Assembly (NCBI RefSeq): GCF_023100805.1
Contig: NZ_CP095855.1
Location: 1 to 64,000, forward strand
DNA from: Chitinophaga filiformis
Lineage (GTDB): Bacteria > Bacteroidota > Bacteroidia > Chitinophagales > Chitinophagaceae
DNA: 64,000 nucleotides
Direction: 5' to 3'
The notes below the pieces were generated by a model. It saw only the letters and a list, made by a program, of their open reading frames with translations, had not been told where the DNA came from and did not search any database. A program made the position numbers and the translations under genes. Each line of letters starts with the position of its first letter. Positions within the stretch are counted from its first letter, which is position 1. Shown piece after piece: positions 8,336 to 16,826 of the stretch.

Positions 8336-10159
8336 ATGCTTAGGTCTACCTTTCTTTCCCTCTCTCTTTTCGCGGCCCTGGCCGCGGCAGCGCAAACCAG
8401 TAACTATACGACGTTGAGCGCTCATGCCCATAACGATTATGAGCACCCTATTCCTTTCCTGACAGCTTACTACCGTCATTATGGTTCAATAGAAGCAGAT
8501 GTTTTTGAGCGGAATGGCAAATTGTTCGTTGCACATAATGAAGAAAATATACTTGCTGAGCGTTCTCTCGAGAAACTCTATCTGCAGCCTTTACAAGAGC
8601 AGATACGTAGGAACGGGGGTACTGCTTTTAAAAACAGTAAGGATACTTTACAGCTGATGATAGACTTCAAGACCAGCGGTATACCAACCTTAAAAGCACT
8701 GGTTAAAACACTGGAACGCTATCCGGAGCTCACCAAAAATCCTACTATCGTTATTACCATCAGCGGCGATCAGCCAGCACCTGCACTGTGGGACCAATAT
8801 CCTTCCTACATCCATTTCGATGGCAAAAGAGAATTACAGTACACAGCAGCACAGGCAAAACGTATTCCGATGTATAGCGTTGATGTAAAAACCTTTACCA
8901 ACTGGAACGGGAAAGGGCTGATCGTAAAAGCTGAACGGGAAAAAATGCAACACTGGATCGACAGTGTGCATCATGCTGACAAGAAAGTGCGTTTCTGGGG
9001 TACGGCAGATAATGTAAATACCTGGAAAACGCTGATGAACATGGGGGTTAATTACATCGGCACTGATCTCCTGGAAGATCTGGCCAGCTTCCTCTCTGAC
9101 AGGAAAAGACTGGAATACAATAGTACCGCCGCTCCGCATACACTATATCCTGCCCGCTATGTGAACAATGATAGCCTTACGCATGTCAATAACGTCATTC
9201 TCCTGATTGGCGATGGTATGGGACTGGCCCAGATCTATGCCGGCTTCACCGGCAATCGTGGTCAGCTGAACCTCCTGCAGATGCGCAACATCGGTTTCTC
9301 CAAGACATATTCGTCCGACAGCTATATCACAGACTCTGCAGCCGGTGGCACTGCCATGGCTACAGGGCATAAGACCAACAACCGTTACATTGGTGTAGAT
9401 GCTACTGGTGTACGTCTCAACGCCATTCCCGATGTTATCGCTCCCAGGGGTTATAAGAGTGCCCTCATCAGCGCCGGCGATATCACTGACGCTACGCCCG
9501 CGGCTTTCTATGCGCATGTACCGGAAAGAACATTGGAAGATACGATTGCTGCCGACTTCCTTTCCAGTCCTGTCAACATTATGATCGGCGGTGGTGCTAA
9601 ACATTTCAACCAGCGTAAAGACGGCCTGAATATGCCTGCGCTGCTGCAGCAAAAAGGATATACATTCAGCACCAGTCTGGAAGATCTTGATACTATACAT
9701 GCCTCGAAATATGTTGTGCTGGACAAACGGGCAGAGCTTTCTATGTTAACCGGCAGGGGCAAATTCCTGGCGCCTTCACTGGAAAAGAGCATTGCTACGT
9801 TGCGCCAGAAATTCTTCATTATGGCGGAAGGAGCGCAGATCGATTATGGCGGGCATGTTAACAACCTGCCGTATGTTGCCACTGAAATGATGGATTTTGA
9901 TGAGGCGATCGGGGCGGCGATGAAATTTGCAGATGAAGACGGGCATACGCTGGTGATCGTTACAGCGGATCATGAGACGGGCGGATTATCATTGCTGGAT
10001 GGTAATATTTCCAAAGGATATGTTGACGGGCATTTCAGCAGTAATGACCATAGTGCTGTGATGGTACCTGTCTTTGCTTATGGGCCGCATTCGCTGGATT
10101 TCAGAGGGGTGTATGAGAATACGGAGATATTCGAGAAGATCATTGCGTTGTTGAAATAA
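8336..10159 (+). CDS. Secreted phosphodiesterase-like / alkaline phosphatase fusion
   Basis: A 607-residue exported two-domain enzyme. A signal peptide (about 1-19) is followed by a PI-PLC/glycerophosphodiester phosphodiesterase-like domain (about 24-270): HAHNDYEHPIPF, then GSIEADVF and VAHNEE, matching the metal/catalytic His and Glu-x-Asp pattern of that fold. From about 287 it is an alkaline phosphatase of the PhoA superfamily: LLIGDGMG, the nucleophile Ser in ITDSAAGGTAMATGHKT, EGAQIDYGGHVN and TADHETGG. The pairing predicts release of an alcohol from a phosphodiester, then of free phosphate. Placement after SusCD suggests it feeds or uses that transporter. The substrate is inferred. Confidence 0.93.
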   Translation: MLRSTFLSLSLFAALAAAAQTSNYTTLSAHAHNDYEHPIPFLTAYYRHYGSIEADVFERNGKLFVAHNEENILAERSLEKLYLQPLQEQIRRNGGTAFKNSKDTLQLMIDFKTSGIPTLKALVKTLERYPELTKNPTIVITISGDQPAPALWDQYPSYIHFDGKRELQYTAAQAKRIPMYSVDVKTFTNWNGKGLIVKAEREKMQHWIDSVHHADKKVRFWGTADNVNTWKTLMNMGVNYIGTDLLEDLASFLSDRKRLEYNSTAAPHTLYPARYVNNDSLTHVNNVILLIGDGMGLAQIYAGFTGNRGQLNLLQMRNIGFSKTYSSDSYITDSAAGGTAMATGHKTNNRYIGVDATGVRLNAIPDVIAPRGYKSALISAGDITDATPAAFYAHVPERTLEDTIAADFLSSPVNIMIGGGAKHFNQRKDGLNMPALLQQKGYTFSTSLEDLDTIHASKYVVLDKRAELSMLTGRGKFLAPSLEKSIATLRQKFFIMAEGAQIDYGGHVNNLPYVATEMMDFDEAIGAAMKFADEDGHTLVIVTADHETGGLSLLDGNISKGYVDGHFSSNDHSAVMVPVFAYGPHSLDFRGVYENTEIFEKIIALLK

Positions 10160-10240
10160 TATTTTCGCCCTGAGGGTGCTTTGTTACGATTTCAGATGTT
10201 AGCACTGGATGTAGTCTTAAAAGTTCCTCTTGTGCGAAGG

Positions 10241-10600
10241 AATTTGGATGATGTTTGGCCACTGTTTCAAATGGAAGCACTGACTGGTTCTTTGAAGTCT
10301 CTCTTCTCGATGGAATTTGGATGATGTTTTGCCACTGTTTCAGGTGGAAGCACTGACTGGTTCTTTAAAGTTTCTCTTCGTGATGGAATTTGGATGATGT
10401 TTTGCCACTGTTTCAAATGGAAGCACTGGCTGGTTCTTTAAAGTTTCTCTTCGTGATGGAATTTGGATGATGTTTTGCCACTGTTTCAAATGGAAGCACT
10501 GGCTGGTTCTTTGAAGTCTCTCTTCGCGATGGAATTCGGATGATGTTTTGCCGCGGTTTCAGGTGGGATCACTGGCTGTAGTTCTTTGAAGTTCCTGTAT
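10241..10600. repeat. 73-bp tandem repeat array (about five units)
   Basis: The sequence AATTTGGATGATG recurs at 10241, 10314, 10387, 10460 and (as AATTCGGATGATG) 10533, a constant period of 73 bp. Each unit continues with a CACTGTTTCAAATGGAAGCA-like stretch and GGTTCTTTRAAGT. The period is not a multiple of three and no reading frame runs through, so it is non-coding. The last unit (10554-10594) merges into the inverted modules listed next. Confidence 0.9.
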
Positions 10601-11047
10601 ATGAAGCTTTGGCAGGTCGTGTTGAGCGTTAGGAATATGAATTAAACCCCTGTCAAGCGGACCGACATACTTCAAATAACTAAGGCCAGTGCTTCCCACC
10701 TGAAACCGGTGCTACTTACGCTTCCCTACGACATAATTTTCGTCGCCCTTATCAGGAGTACGAAATAACCGGAGAAGTAAATAGCGGTAAACAGAGGTAC
10801 ATAAAAGTTAAACTACTATAATTAAACAAAGAGGCCTTTGCATGCGTCCGTCTCCTGCCCTTACCTACAATTGGACGACTTATAACGGCGCACGGTTTAG
10901 GTGGAGATCACTGGCCTAAGTTGTTTGAAGTATGCTGACCGGCCCACCAGGGGTTAAATAGATATTCCATCGCCCATTCGTCCTAAAAATGTTCCATAGC
11001 AAGGATACTTCAAAGAACTAAGCCAGTGGTCCCATCCCAAACCGTGC
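10554..11047. repeat. Two pairs of inverted ~42-bp modules related to the 73-bp repeat
   Basis: A module with consensus GGTTTCAGGTGGGATCACTG followed by GCTTAGTTCTTTGAAGT occurs directly at 10554-10594 and 10893-10934. It occurs in reverse complement at 10669-10710 and 11005-11047. Each direct/inverted pair is about 70-115 bp apart and could fold into a long hairpin. The stretch 10160-11152 holds no credible gene; these repeats are its main content. Confidence 0.8.
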
Positions 11048-11152
11048 GCGTGAGTCCAACCCACCACATTCACCCGCTTCCATCAATCAGACGACTTACA
11101 ACAGCGAAGGGTCGGGTTTGATTTTCCTCAATACTTTCATTCTGCTGAGGTT

Positions 11153-12208
11153 TTAATCCTTCTTGAACCGCTCCAGTACTCTCTTTCGGTCTCCGGCATG
11201 GGCATGGAGGTGCCTGTAAACGACCTTTCCTACATACTTGCGCACATCTGCTTTCAGGGAAGGCATATCCAGTTTGTCTTTGGTATTGTCGCCGTATTCC
11301 ATTGGATCACCTTTTACAGCGGCCATCAATACTAATTGACGGCCTATCTTTTTTCTTGAAGCCTTCAGTGCTACGCCTTCTTTTTCGCCTATCGCTTTAA
11401 TGGCGTCCTGCAGGCCTTTAAACACGCCGTCTACCAGTGAACCGCCGGATTTTGTACCGTCATTATTGGCAAAAGACCTGATGTAGGGGGCCGGATAATT
11501 AGTGTAGATATGATGATATCTGAAGATAATGTGGTAGATGTAACCATTAATGGCGGTTTTCAGCTCCATGGCCAGCCAGGAGTCCTTCTTGCCATAATCA
11601 TGTTTTTCCAGTACATTATTGAATAGTTCCTTTAATCCTTTTTTGAAATAGAAAACGTTACGCTGTAGTTCTCCCCTGTTGTCGACGCTGATGATCTTCA
11701 ATCCGGCGTTCAGGTATGCAAGCTGCTGGAACATAATGTTCACAGGGATGTAAGAGACCTGGCTATCCTTGAATATTTCTTCATCCAGCTGAAAATCAAG
11801 CTTGATACCATTTATTTCTTCAGGAGAACAAGGAGCAGTAGAAAGCTCATATGTACCCGACTGTGCTGCCAGTACATGTCTGTCAGGATTAGCCACAATC
11901 CTTAACAGGAATACATTGCTGACGCCTATCAGCATGCCGATCTTGTGATTCTTGGAGGATGCAACATGGTGCAGCAAGGCGATCTCATGCAACAGCTCGT
12001 CTTCCGAGAGACCTGATATTACGATACTGATGTGATTGTCAGGGTTAAAAGTGATCTCTATTGTATTAATGCCGGTAACACTCTCCAGGTATTCTGATAA
12101 TACTATCTTCAACAGCCGGCGGATACCGTAGCTGTTGGTCGTTCCCAGGTACATGACTGGTCTTTTCCTGATAGATTCAATAATACTAAGGCCTGGCCGT
12201 CCGTTCAT
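11153..12208 (-). CDS. Degenerate GyrB/ParE-like protein (ATPase and transducer domains only)
   Basis: The 351 residues follow the order of a type II topoisomerase B subunit N-terminal half. IRKRPVMYLGTTNSYGIRRL (12-31) corresponds to the GyrB start IRKRPGMYIG. SFANNDGTKSGGSLVDGVFK matches the transducer NNINTxEGGTHxxGF motif, and GDNTKDKLDMPSLKADV matches EGQTKxKLGN. The Bergerat ATP-site residues are lost: the usual ELVDNSxDE is replaced by VLSEYLES and DNGRGIP by ISGLSED. The TOPRIM domain and tail are absent. It probably neither hydrolyses ATP as gyrase does nor supports strand passage. It is the last gene of a sensor-kinase operon, 53 bp after the response regulator. Function unknown. 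Confidence 0.7.
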   Translation of the reverse strand: MNGRPGLSIIESIRKRPVMYLGTTNSYGIRRLLKIVLSEYLESVTGINTIEITFNPDNHISIVISGLSEDELLHEIALLHHVASSKNHKIGMLIGVSNVFLLRIVANPDRHVLAAQSGTYELSTAPCSPEEINGIKLDFQLDEEIFKDSQVSYIPVNIMFQQLAYLNAGLKIISVDNRGELQRNVFYFKKGLKELFNNVLEKHDYGKKDSWLAMELKTAINGYIYHIIFRYHHIYTNYPAPYIRSFANNDGTKSGGSLVDGVFKGLQDAIKAIGEKEGVALKASRKKIGRQLVLMAAVKGDPMEYGDNTKDKLDMPSLKADVRKYVGKVVYRHLHAHAGDRKRVLERFKKD

Positions 12209-12261
12209 ACATATGCATTTTCTGCAAATTACTCCAATCGTTTCATATTACTCCAAGCGTT

Positions 12262-12921
12262 TCACAACACTACCAGATTGTTCTTTACGGCATACAATAC
12301 AAGGCCGACACGTGTGGATACATTCAGTTTTTTAAACAGGGCTTCTCTGTAACCGTCTACCGTGCGCTCGCTTACAAACATCTCTTTGGCAATGACCTGG
12401 TAGCTTTTCTCGCTACAGGCCAGTCGCATGAATTCCATTTCACGGTCGCTTAACTTTACAATGGTGCTCAATGGGGAGTGTTCATCTACCAGGTAATTGA
12501 TGGATTGCATCACCTTTCTGGTGACCAGGTCATTATAGTAATATCCCAGCGCAAATACTTCATCCAGTGCCTGATTCAACTCGGCGGGTTCTGCATCTTT
12601 AAGGATATACCCTTTGGCGCCGTGGCGGATCATTTTTATGATCGCGGTCTCAGCATCCATCGTACTTAGCGCCAGCACTTTGATATCCGGGTAATGCGTG
12701 CGCAGCCATTCCGCGGAAGCATAACCGTCCATATCGGGCATATTGACATCCAGTAATACAATGTCGGGTAAGCAGTCCGGATCAATTCTATCTATCAGCT
12801 CTTTACCGTTAGCTGCTTCAAATAAAACCTCATAAGCTGGAAAGAGGTTGATCAGGATCGATAGCCCTTTACGGAACATCGTGTGATCATCAACAATGGC
12901 TATATATTTTATTTCTGACAT
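12262..12921 (-). CDS. LuxR/NarL-family response regulator
   Basis: A 219-residue two-component regulator. The receiver domain (about 1-125) has the acidic pocket VDDHTMFRKG and the phospho-acceptor Asp in VLLDVNMPDMDG, plus the conserved Lys in GYILKDAEP. The C-terminal LuxR helix-turn-helix is LSDREMEFMRLACSEKSYQ and KEMFVSERTVDGYREALFKK. It starts 14 bp after the histidine kinase stop, so the two form a cognate pair. Confidence 0.96.
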   Translation of the reverse strand: MSEIKYIAIVDDHTMFRKGLSILINLFPAYEVLFEAANGKELIDRIDPDCLPDIVLLDVNMPDMDGYASAEWLRTHYPDIKVLALSTMDAETAIIKMIRHGAKGYILKDAEPAELNQALDEVFALGYYYNDLVTRKVMQSINYLVDEHSPLSTIVKLSDREMEFMRLACSEKSYQVIAKEMFVSERTVDGYREALFKKLNVSTRVGLVLYAVKNNLVVL

Positions 12922-12935
12922 AAGGTGTGGTTAAT

Positions 12936-13721
12936 TCATACATTGGGTATGGTGATGGTAATGATCGTTCCTTTGCCGGCGCTGCTGGTAATATTGGCCA
13001 GGCCTCCCAGCACCGCTGCCCTGCTGGTAATATGCTGCAACCCTAATCCGTTCTTCCTGCCGAGCACCTCCTCTACATTGAAACCGATACCATTATCGCA
13101 AATACTAACATACAGCCGGTCTGTCATGTATTCGCAGGTGATGATCACTTCTGCTGCTGCGGCATGTTTGAGCACGTTTTGCAGGGCTTCCTGTATGATC
13201 CTGAAGAGGATCAGCTTTCCCTGCGCCTCCATTGGTCTTTCCGTGCCTTCCAGGTGAAAAACCACACGGGTTGCTCCGCTCCTGTTGATCCGTTCTGCCT
13301 CCTGGTCAATGTTGCCCGCCAGGCTGAATAGCTGTACTCTTTCGGTACTAAGTCCTTTGGCAATGTCCCGCAGGATGGTCATAGCCTGCCCTATCGTATC
13401 TTTTACTTCCTTCAGGCTACCAGGAGCCTGCTCTGCACGCTGCTCCATGATATGTAACTGCACTTTTGCAAGGCTTAACAGCTGCCCTACATGATCGTGC
13501 AGTTCCTGGCTGATGTTGTTAAAAGTCTCTTCCTGGATCTCTAACGTAGATTGTAGCAGCTGCCTGTCAAAATCGTGCTTCATCTGCATCTTTTCCACTT
13601 CCACCTGTTGTTTCCTGTTGTTGTATGCCCAGATCATTATCAGAAATAAAATACCGAGAAATAGCAGGACCGCTATTACCGCTATAATGATGATGATGAT
13701 CTGTTTATTTGCATCCTGCAT
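12936..13721 (-). CDS. NarL-type sensor histidine kinase (HisKA_3)
   Basis: A membrane-anchored kinase of 261 residues. One N-terminal transmembrane helix (IIIIIIAVIAVLLFLGILFLI) is followed by the dimerisation/phosphoacceptor helix with ISQELHDHVGQLLSLAKVQL, whose His is the phosphorylation site. The GHKL ATPase domain shows the N-box IIQEALQNVLKHA, the G1 box DNGIGF and the G2 segment GLGLQHITSRA. The ATG at 13721 is preferred over 13739 because it removes a nonessential MSGVHI extension. The gene overlaps the 3' end of the upstream 7-TM gene, consistent with translational coupling. It has no periplasmic sensor of its own; the 7-TM protein may supply it. Confidence 0.94.
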   Translation of the reverse strand: MQDANKQIIIIIIAVIAVLLFLGILFLIMIWAYNNRKQQVEVEKMQMKHDFDRQLLQSTLEIQEETFNNISQELHDHVGQLLSLAKVQLHIMEQRAEQAPGSLKEVKDTIGQAMTILRDIAKGLSTERVQLFSLAGNIDQEAERINRSGATRVVFHLEGTERPMEAQGKLILFRIIQEALQNVLKHAAAAEVIITCEYMTDRLYVSICDNGIGFNVEEVLGRKNGLGLQHITSRAAVLGGLANITSSAGKGTIITITIPNV

Positions 13722-14350
13722 AATATGAACGCCAGACAATAACAGGAATAGAGAATAATATTTACAGCAGGTAGAATAGCGTGATACAGGCTATCCTTAC
13801 CGATCACAATATGATTACTTCTGATATATTGCTGCAATCCGAGCAGCACTAATGTAATGAGGCCAAACAGTAAATTGGCGGCACTGATCCAGAAATAAGG
13901 CTCTCTGAATATACTTACCAGTACATCGCCCCTAAAAGCCAATCGTAATAGCACGAAACAAGCGAAAACAATATTAAGGATTTCAATCAAAACAACAGAA
14001 ATATTGTTGAACTGGCCGGGACCCTGCAGGAAAATATAATTCAGGACAATAAACAGCATAGACAGGATGGCAATTGTCACATAAACGGGTTTTTCATTCC
14101 TTCTGATCTTTAGCATCCGGGCATACAGGTAAAGATTTATAGGGGTTGACAAAATAATATACCAGTTGTACATGGTATAATTGTGCGTCCAGCCGAGCGC
14201 CCTGTAATTGTTCCCTACCAGCTCAATGACATTGGTGAGCAGCAGTAAAGGGATAAACAGTACCAGGTTACAGGCGTTAAGCCCCCTGTAGCAAATGATG
14301 GCTACCAGGAGGCTTAACAATTGGAAATACTGAAAGTAGTCTATGATCAT
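13682..14350 (-). CDS. Polytopic membrane protein, possible sensor for the adjacent kinase
   Basis: A hydrophobic protein of 222 residues with about seven predicted transmembrane helices (for example YFQYFQLLSLLVAIICYRGL, LVLFIPLLLLTNVIELVG, FGLITLVLLGLQQYI). No catalytic motif was seen. Its 3' end overlaps the histidine kinase start by about 40 bp. The pairing of a 7-TM protein with a kinase that lacks a sensor domain suggests a split sensor; this is inference. Confidence 0.75.
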   Translation of the reverse strand: MIIDYFQYFQLLSLLVAIICYRGLNACNLVLFIPLLLLTNVIELVGNNYRALGWTHNYTMYNWYIILSTPINLYLYARMLKIRRNEKPVYVTIAILSMLFIVLNYIFLQGPGQFNNISVVLIEILNIVFACFVLLRLAFRGDVLVSIFREPYFWISAANLLFGLITLVLLGLQQYIRSNHIVIGKDSLYHAILPAVNIILYSCYCLAFILCRMQINRSSSSL

Positions 14351-14356
14351 AATTTA

Positions 14357-14872
14357 TCAGGGTTGCAGACCGCCGAAGTCGTAAACATATCCGGGCGTTC
14401 CAAGTAACCCGGGGGTGTCGGCGCGTGTGAAAGGAATAATAAAAATTGTTGTCCGGTTCCTTTTGGCTTCCTTCAGGCTAACGGGCAGTTCAGATGCAGG
14501 ATCATCAATGATCTCGTCCGTATAGTAACCCATTACAAGCTGCGTATAAACAAGCCTGCTCGTGTCTCCCTGCTGCAAGGCAGTATAAGTATGCTGCAGC
14601 CAATCCAGTACTTCCGGGCCAACAAAGTCCTCAGAGAAGGTAGCGATACGTGATTGAGGTACCAGGAGATTGATCTGTTGCCCACCTCTTAATCTAAGAC
14701 CATGTTCTGACATAATCGATACATAGGCCTGTGCGCATTTCAGCGCCACCTCGTACCTTACCAGTTCTCCTTTGTGGGGAGGATCGTTAAACCTAAAGGA
14801 GGGGAAAGCTTCTCTTTCCATTACAAATGCACCTGTTGTAGCGCCTGTAAAAGGCATTTTTGGATCTTCCAT
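14357..14872 (-). CDS. Conserved hypothetical protein ending in YDFGGLQP
   Basis: Unrecognised family, 171 residues from the preferred ATG at 14872. The longer frame from 14917 adds 15 residues that look like untranslated leader, and the 5' context CCCCACAAC-ATG resembles that of its relative at 22651-23250. No signal peptide. The C-terminal half (TIFIIPFTRADTPG ... YVYDFGGLQP) matches that relative (VFIVPYTED ... VVYDFGGLQP) and ends at the identical octapeptide. It is the first gene of a minus-strand run, 6 bp before the 7-TM protein, so it may belong to the same signalling unit. Confidence 0.75.
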   Translation of the reverse strand: MEDPKMPFTGATTGAFVMEREAFPSFRFNDPPHKGELVRYEVALKCAQAYVSIMSEHGLRLRGGQQINLLVPQSRIATFSEDFVGPEVLDWLQHTYTALQQGDTSRLVYTQLVMGYYTDEIIDDPASELPVSLKEAKRNRTTIFIIPFTRADTPGLLGTPGYVYDFGGLQP

Positions 14873-15000
14873 GTTGTGGGGTTTTAAATTGTGATTGAGG
14901 TTATTTAACAGGCACAATTTAGAACGCTGCTACGGATTTACAACACGACTATAACAAATACGGGACAAAGAAGTTTTAAGGCGGGAAAAACACCCGTATG

Positions 15001-15420
15001 CCCTATGTGAATATCACCCTCATCAACAATATGAAGCCCTGTACTTCGACCCCGTCAGGGGTCACGTGTTTGTAGCCCCCCGTTTTCAACGGGGGGGAAC
15101 GAAACGATGAACGAAACGATGGACGATACGATGGACGATACAATGGGATAACACGATGGACGATACAACCGACAAAACGGCCGACAAAACCGAAACAAAA
15201 CACCAGGCAAAACGGCCACCATTCGCAAAACAACACCGGTACACCCCTATGTGAATATCACCCTCGTCAACAATATGAAGCCCTGTACTTTGACCCCGTC
15301 AGGGGTCACGTGTTTGTAGCCCCCGTTTTCAACGGGGGGGAACGAAACGATGAACGAAACGATGGACGATACAATGGATAACACGATGGCCGATACACCC
15401 GACAAAACGCAAACAAACAA
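15001..15420. repeat. Duplicated hairpin-bearing repeat (REP-like), offset 244 bp
   Basis: A block starting CCCTATGTGAATATCACCCT occurs at 15001 and again at 15245 with few differences. Each copy carries two small hairpins, GACCCCGTCAGGGGTC and CCCGTTTTCAACGGGG, then short degenerate repeats of GAACGAAACGATG and GACGATACAATG. A frame through the first copy is low-complexity and is not taken as coding. The rest of 14918-15686 shows no gene. Confidence 0.8.
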
Positions 15421-15686
15421 GGTCCCCCATCACGAAAATCCTCTGCCTGGTTCATGCCATTCCCCTCACAATCAATTTATCCTTAATACATAAAACACTA
15501 CAATATGTCAATTAAACTTGTTAACATCCCGCCAGTAGCGTAATTTTATATTCAGATAATCACCCCAAAACCGGCAATTAAAAGATAGATAGACTGACTC
15601 ATTTTTAACAGCGCGCTTATTAATCATATATACCCCAGCGTAACGCATGTATATGACTTTATACATATCGTATCGGCATTTCTCCC

Positions 15687-16826
15687 ATGCGAGGCTACGC
15701 ATTATTCAAATCGTTTAAAAATGACCCCATGAGCCCAAAACCACTTGTATCCGAAGCACCATTACCTCCCACTACAGGGCCCTGTGAGGAGGTAACCAAT
15801 GAGAATCTGGTCAAAGGCCTCCCCGTCAATGAACAGGATTACGCCATCATTGTCGGAATAAGCCATTATACTAGTTTAGCACAATTAAACGCACCCGTTA
15901 CGGATGCCTGTCGCCTGAGGAACTGGCTGATCAGGGCGGAGGGCGGTAATCTCCATCCGCAGCATGTCTTTTTCATTCCCTCTGCTCCCGGCAGCAATGT
16001 ACCCGACCAGCTGGCCATTGACAAGGCGCTGTCAGACATCCTGCAGCTGGCGGAAGCCAAACCTGCCCGGCGCCTGTACTTCTACTTCTCCGGTCATGGC
16101 TTTGGCTCCAACTGGGAAGTGAACGGTATGTGCCTGCCTATATGGTCGCCCAGCTTTTATAATGCGGCCCTTTCGTCTAAAGCTTACCTGGACCTGCTGG
16201 TAGAAAAGGACCTTTTTAAGGAAGTGTATTTCTTCCTGGATTGCTGCCGCGACAGGAAGATCAACACGAAGCCTTTGCATTCCATGCTCGGCGGGCCACG
16301 TCCGGGAGGTGCCAATACCATGGCAGTGGTCATGTATGCCTCAGAGTATGAGAACCCGGCCTGGGAAGGGATGATGAATGCGAACGGCAATCTGCAGGTA
16401 CATGGTTATTTCTCCAGGGCCTTGCTGGAAGCGCTGAATGGTGGGGCGGTGAATAACAGCGGTGATATCACTATTACCAGCTTCCTCGACTATGTGCGGG
16501 AGAAGACGGAAACCTATGCCAAGGAAAAGAATCATACACAAACAGTACGCTCTGATATCCGCAATAACAGTTACGGGCTGGATTATGTGATCCATAAGAC
16601 CGGCAGAACACCCGGCACCGTATTAACGATAAAGTTCAAAACCGGGGGAGACATCTCGCTGGACGGACCTGACCTGAGTAATATCAAATCAGGCATCGTA
16701 CAGGCAGGCGATTCATGGCTGATCCCACTGGGTAAAGGTTATCACCAGTTAACGGATAAAATCTCCAAAAGATCTTCATTTATTACCATCGATGGTACCC
16801 TTAAAACTATGATCTATGAATTCTAA
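15687..16826 (+). CDS. Caspase-family (C14) peptidase with C-terminal beta domain
   Basis: A 379-residue cysteine protease of the caspase fold. The p20-like domain (about 50-290) opens with YAIIVGISHYTSLAQLNAPV and DACRLRNWL. The catalytic His is in YFSGHGFG (His about 137) and the Cys in FLDCCRDR (about 186-187). Residues about 305-379 form a small beta-rich tail (GTVLTIKFKTGGDISLDGPD), perhaps PEGA-like. An alternative in-frame ATG at 15729 gives a start at MSPKPLV. No signal peptide, so cytoplasmic. Its stop overlaps the next gene by 11 bp. Orthocaspases of this kind act in regulated cell death or defence; its substrate is unknown. Confidence 0.9.
   Translation: MRGYALFKSFKNDPMSPKPLVSEAPLPPTTGPCEEVTNENLVKGLPVNEQDYAIIVGISHYTSLAQLNAPVTDACRLRNWLIRAEGGNLHPQHVFFIPSAPGSNVPDQLAIDKALSDILQLAEAKPARRLYFYFSGHGFGSNWEVNGMCLPIWSPSFYNAALSSKAYLDLLVEKDLFKEVYFFLDCCRDRKINTKPLHSMLGGPRPGGANTMAVVMYASEYENPAWEGMMNANGNLQVHGYFSRALLEALNGGAVNNSGDITITSFLDYVREKTETYAKEKNHTQTVRSDIRNNSYGLDYVIHKTGRTPGTVLTIKFKTGGDISLDGPDLSNIKSGIVQAGDSWLIPLGKGYHQLTDKISKRSSFITIDGTLKTMIYEF

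Noticed and set aside
10241..10600. Possible CRISPR array
   Set aside because: The 73-bp units are contiguous and nearly identical throughout; there are no unique spacers and no cas genes.
15003..15236. Minus-strand 77-codon frame
   Set aside because: It is read through the REP-like repeats; composition is low-complexity (RPSYRPSFRSSFRS) and the second repeat copy does not keep the frame.
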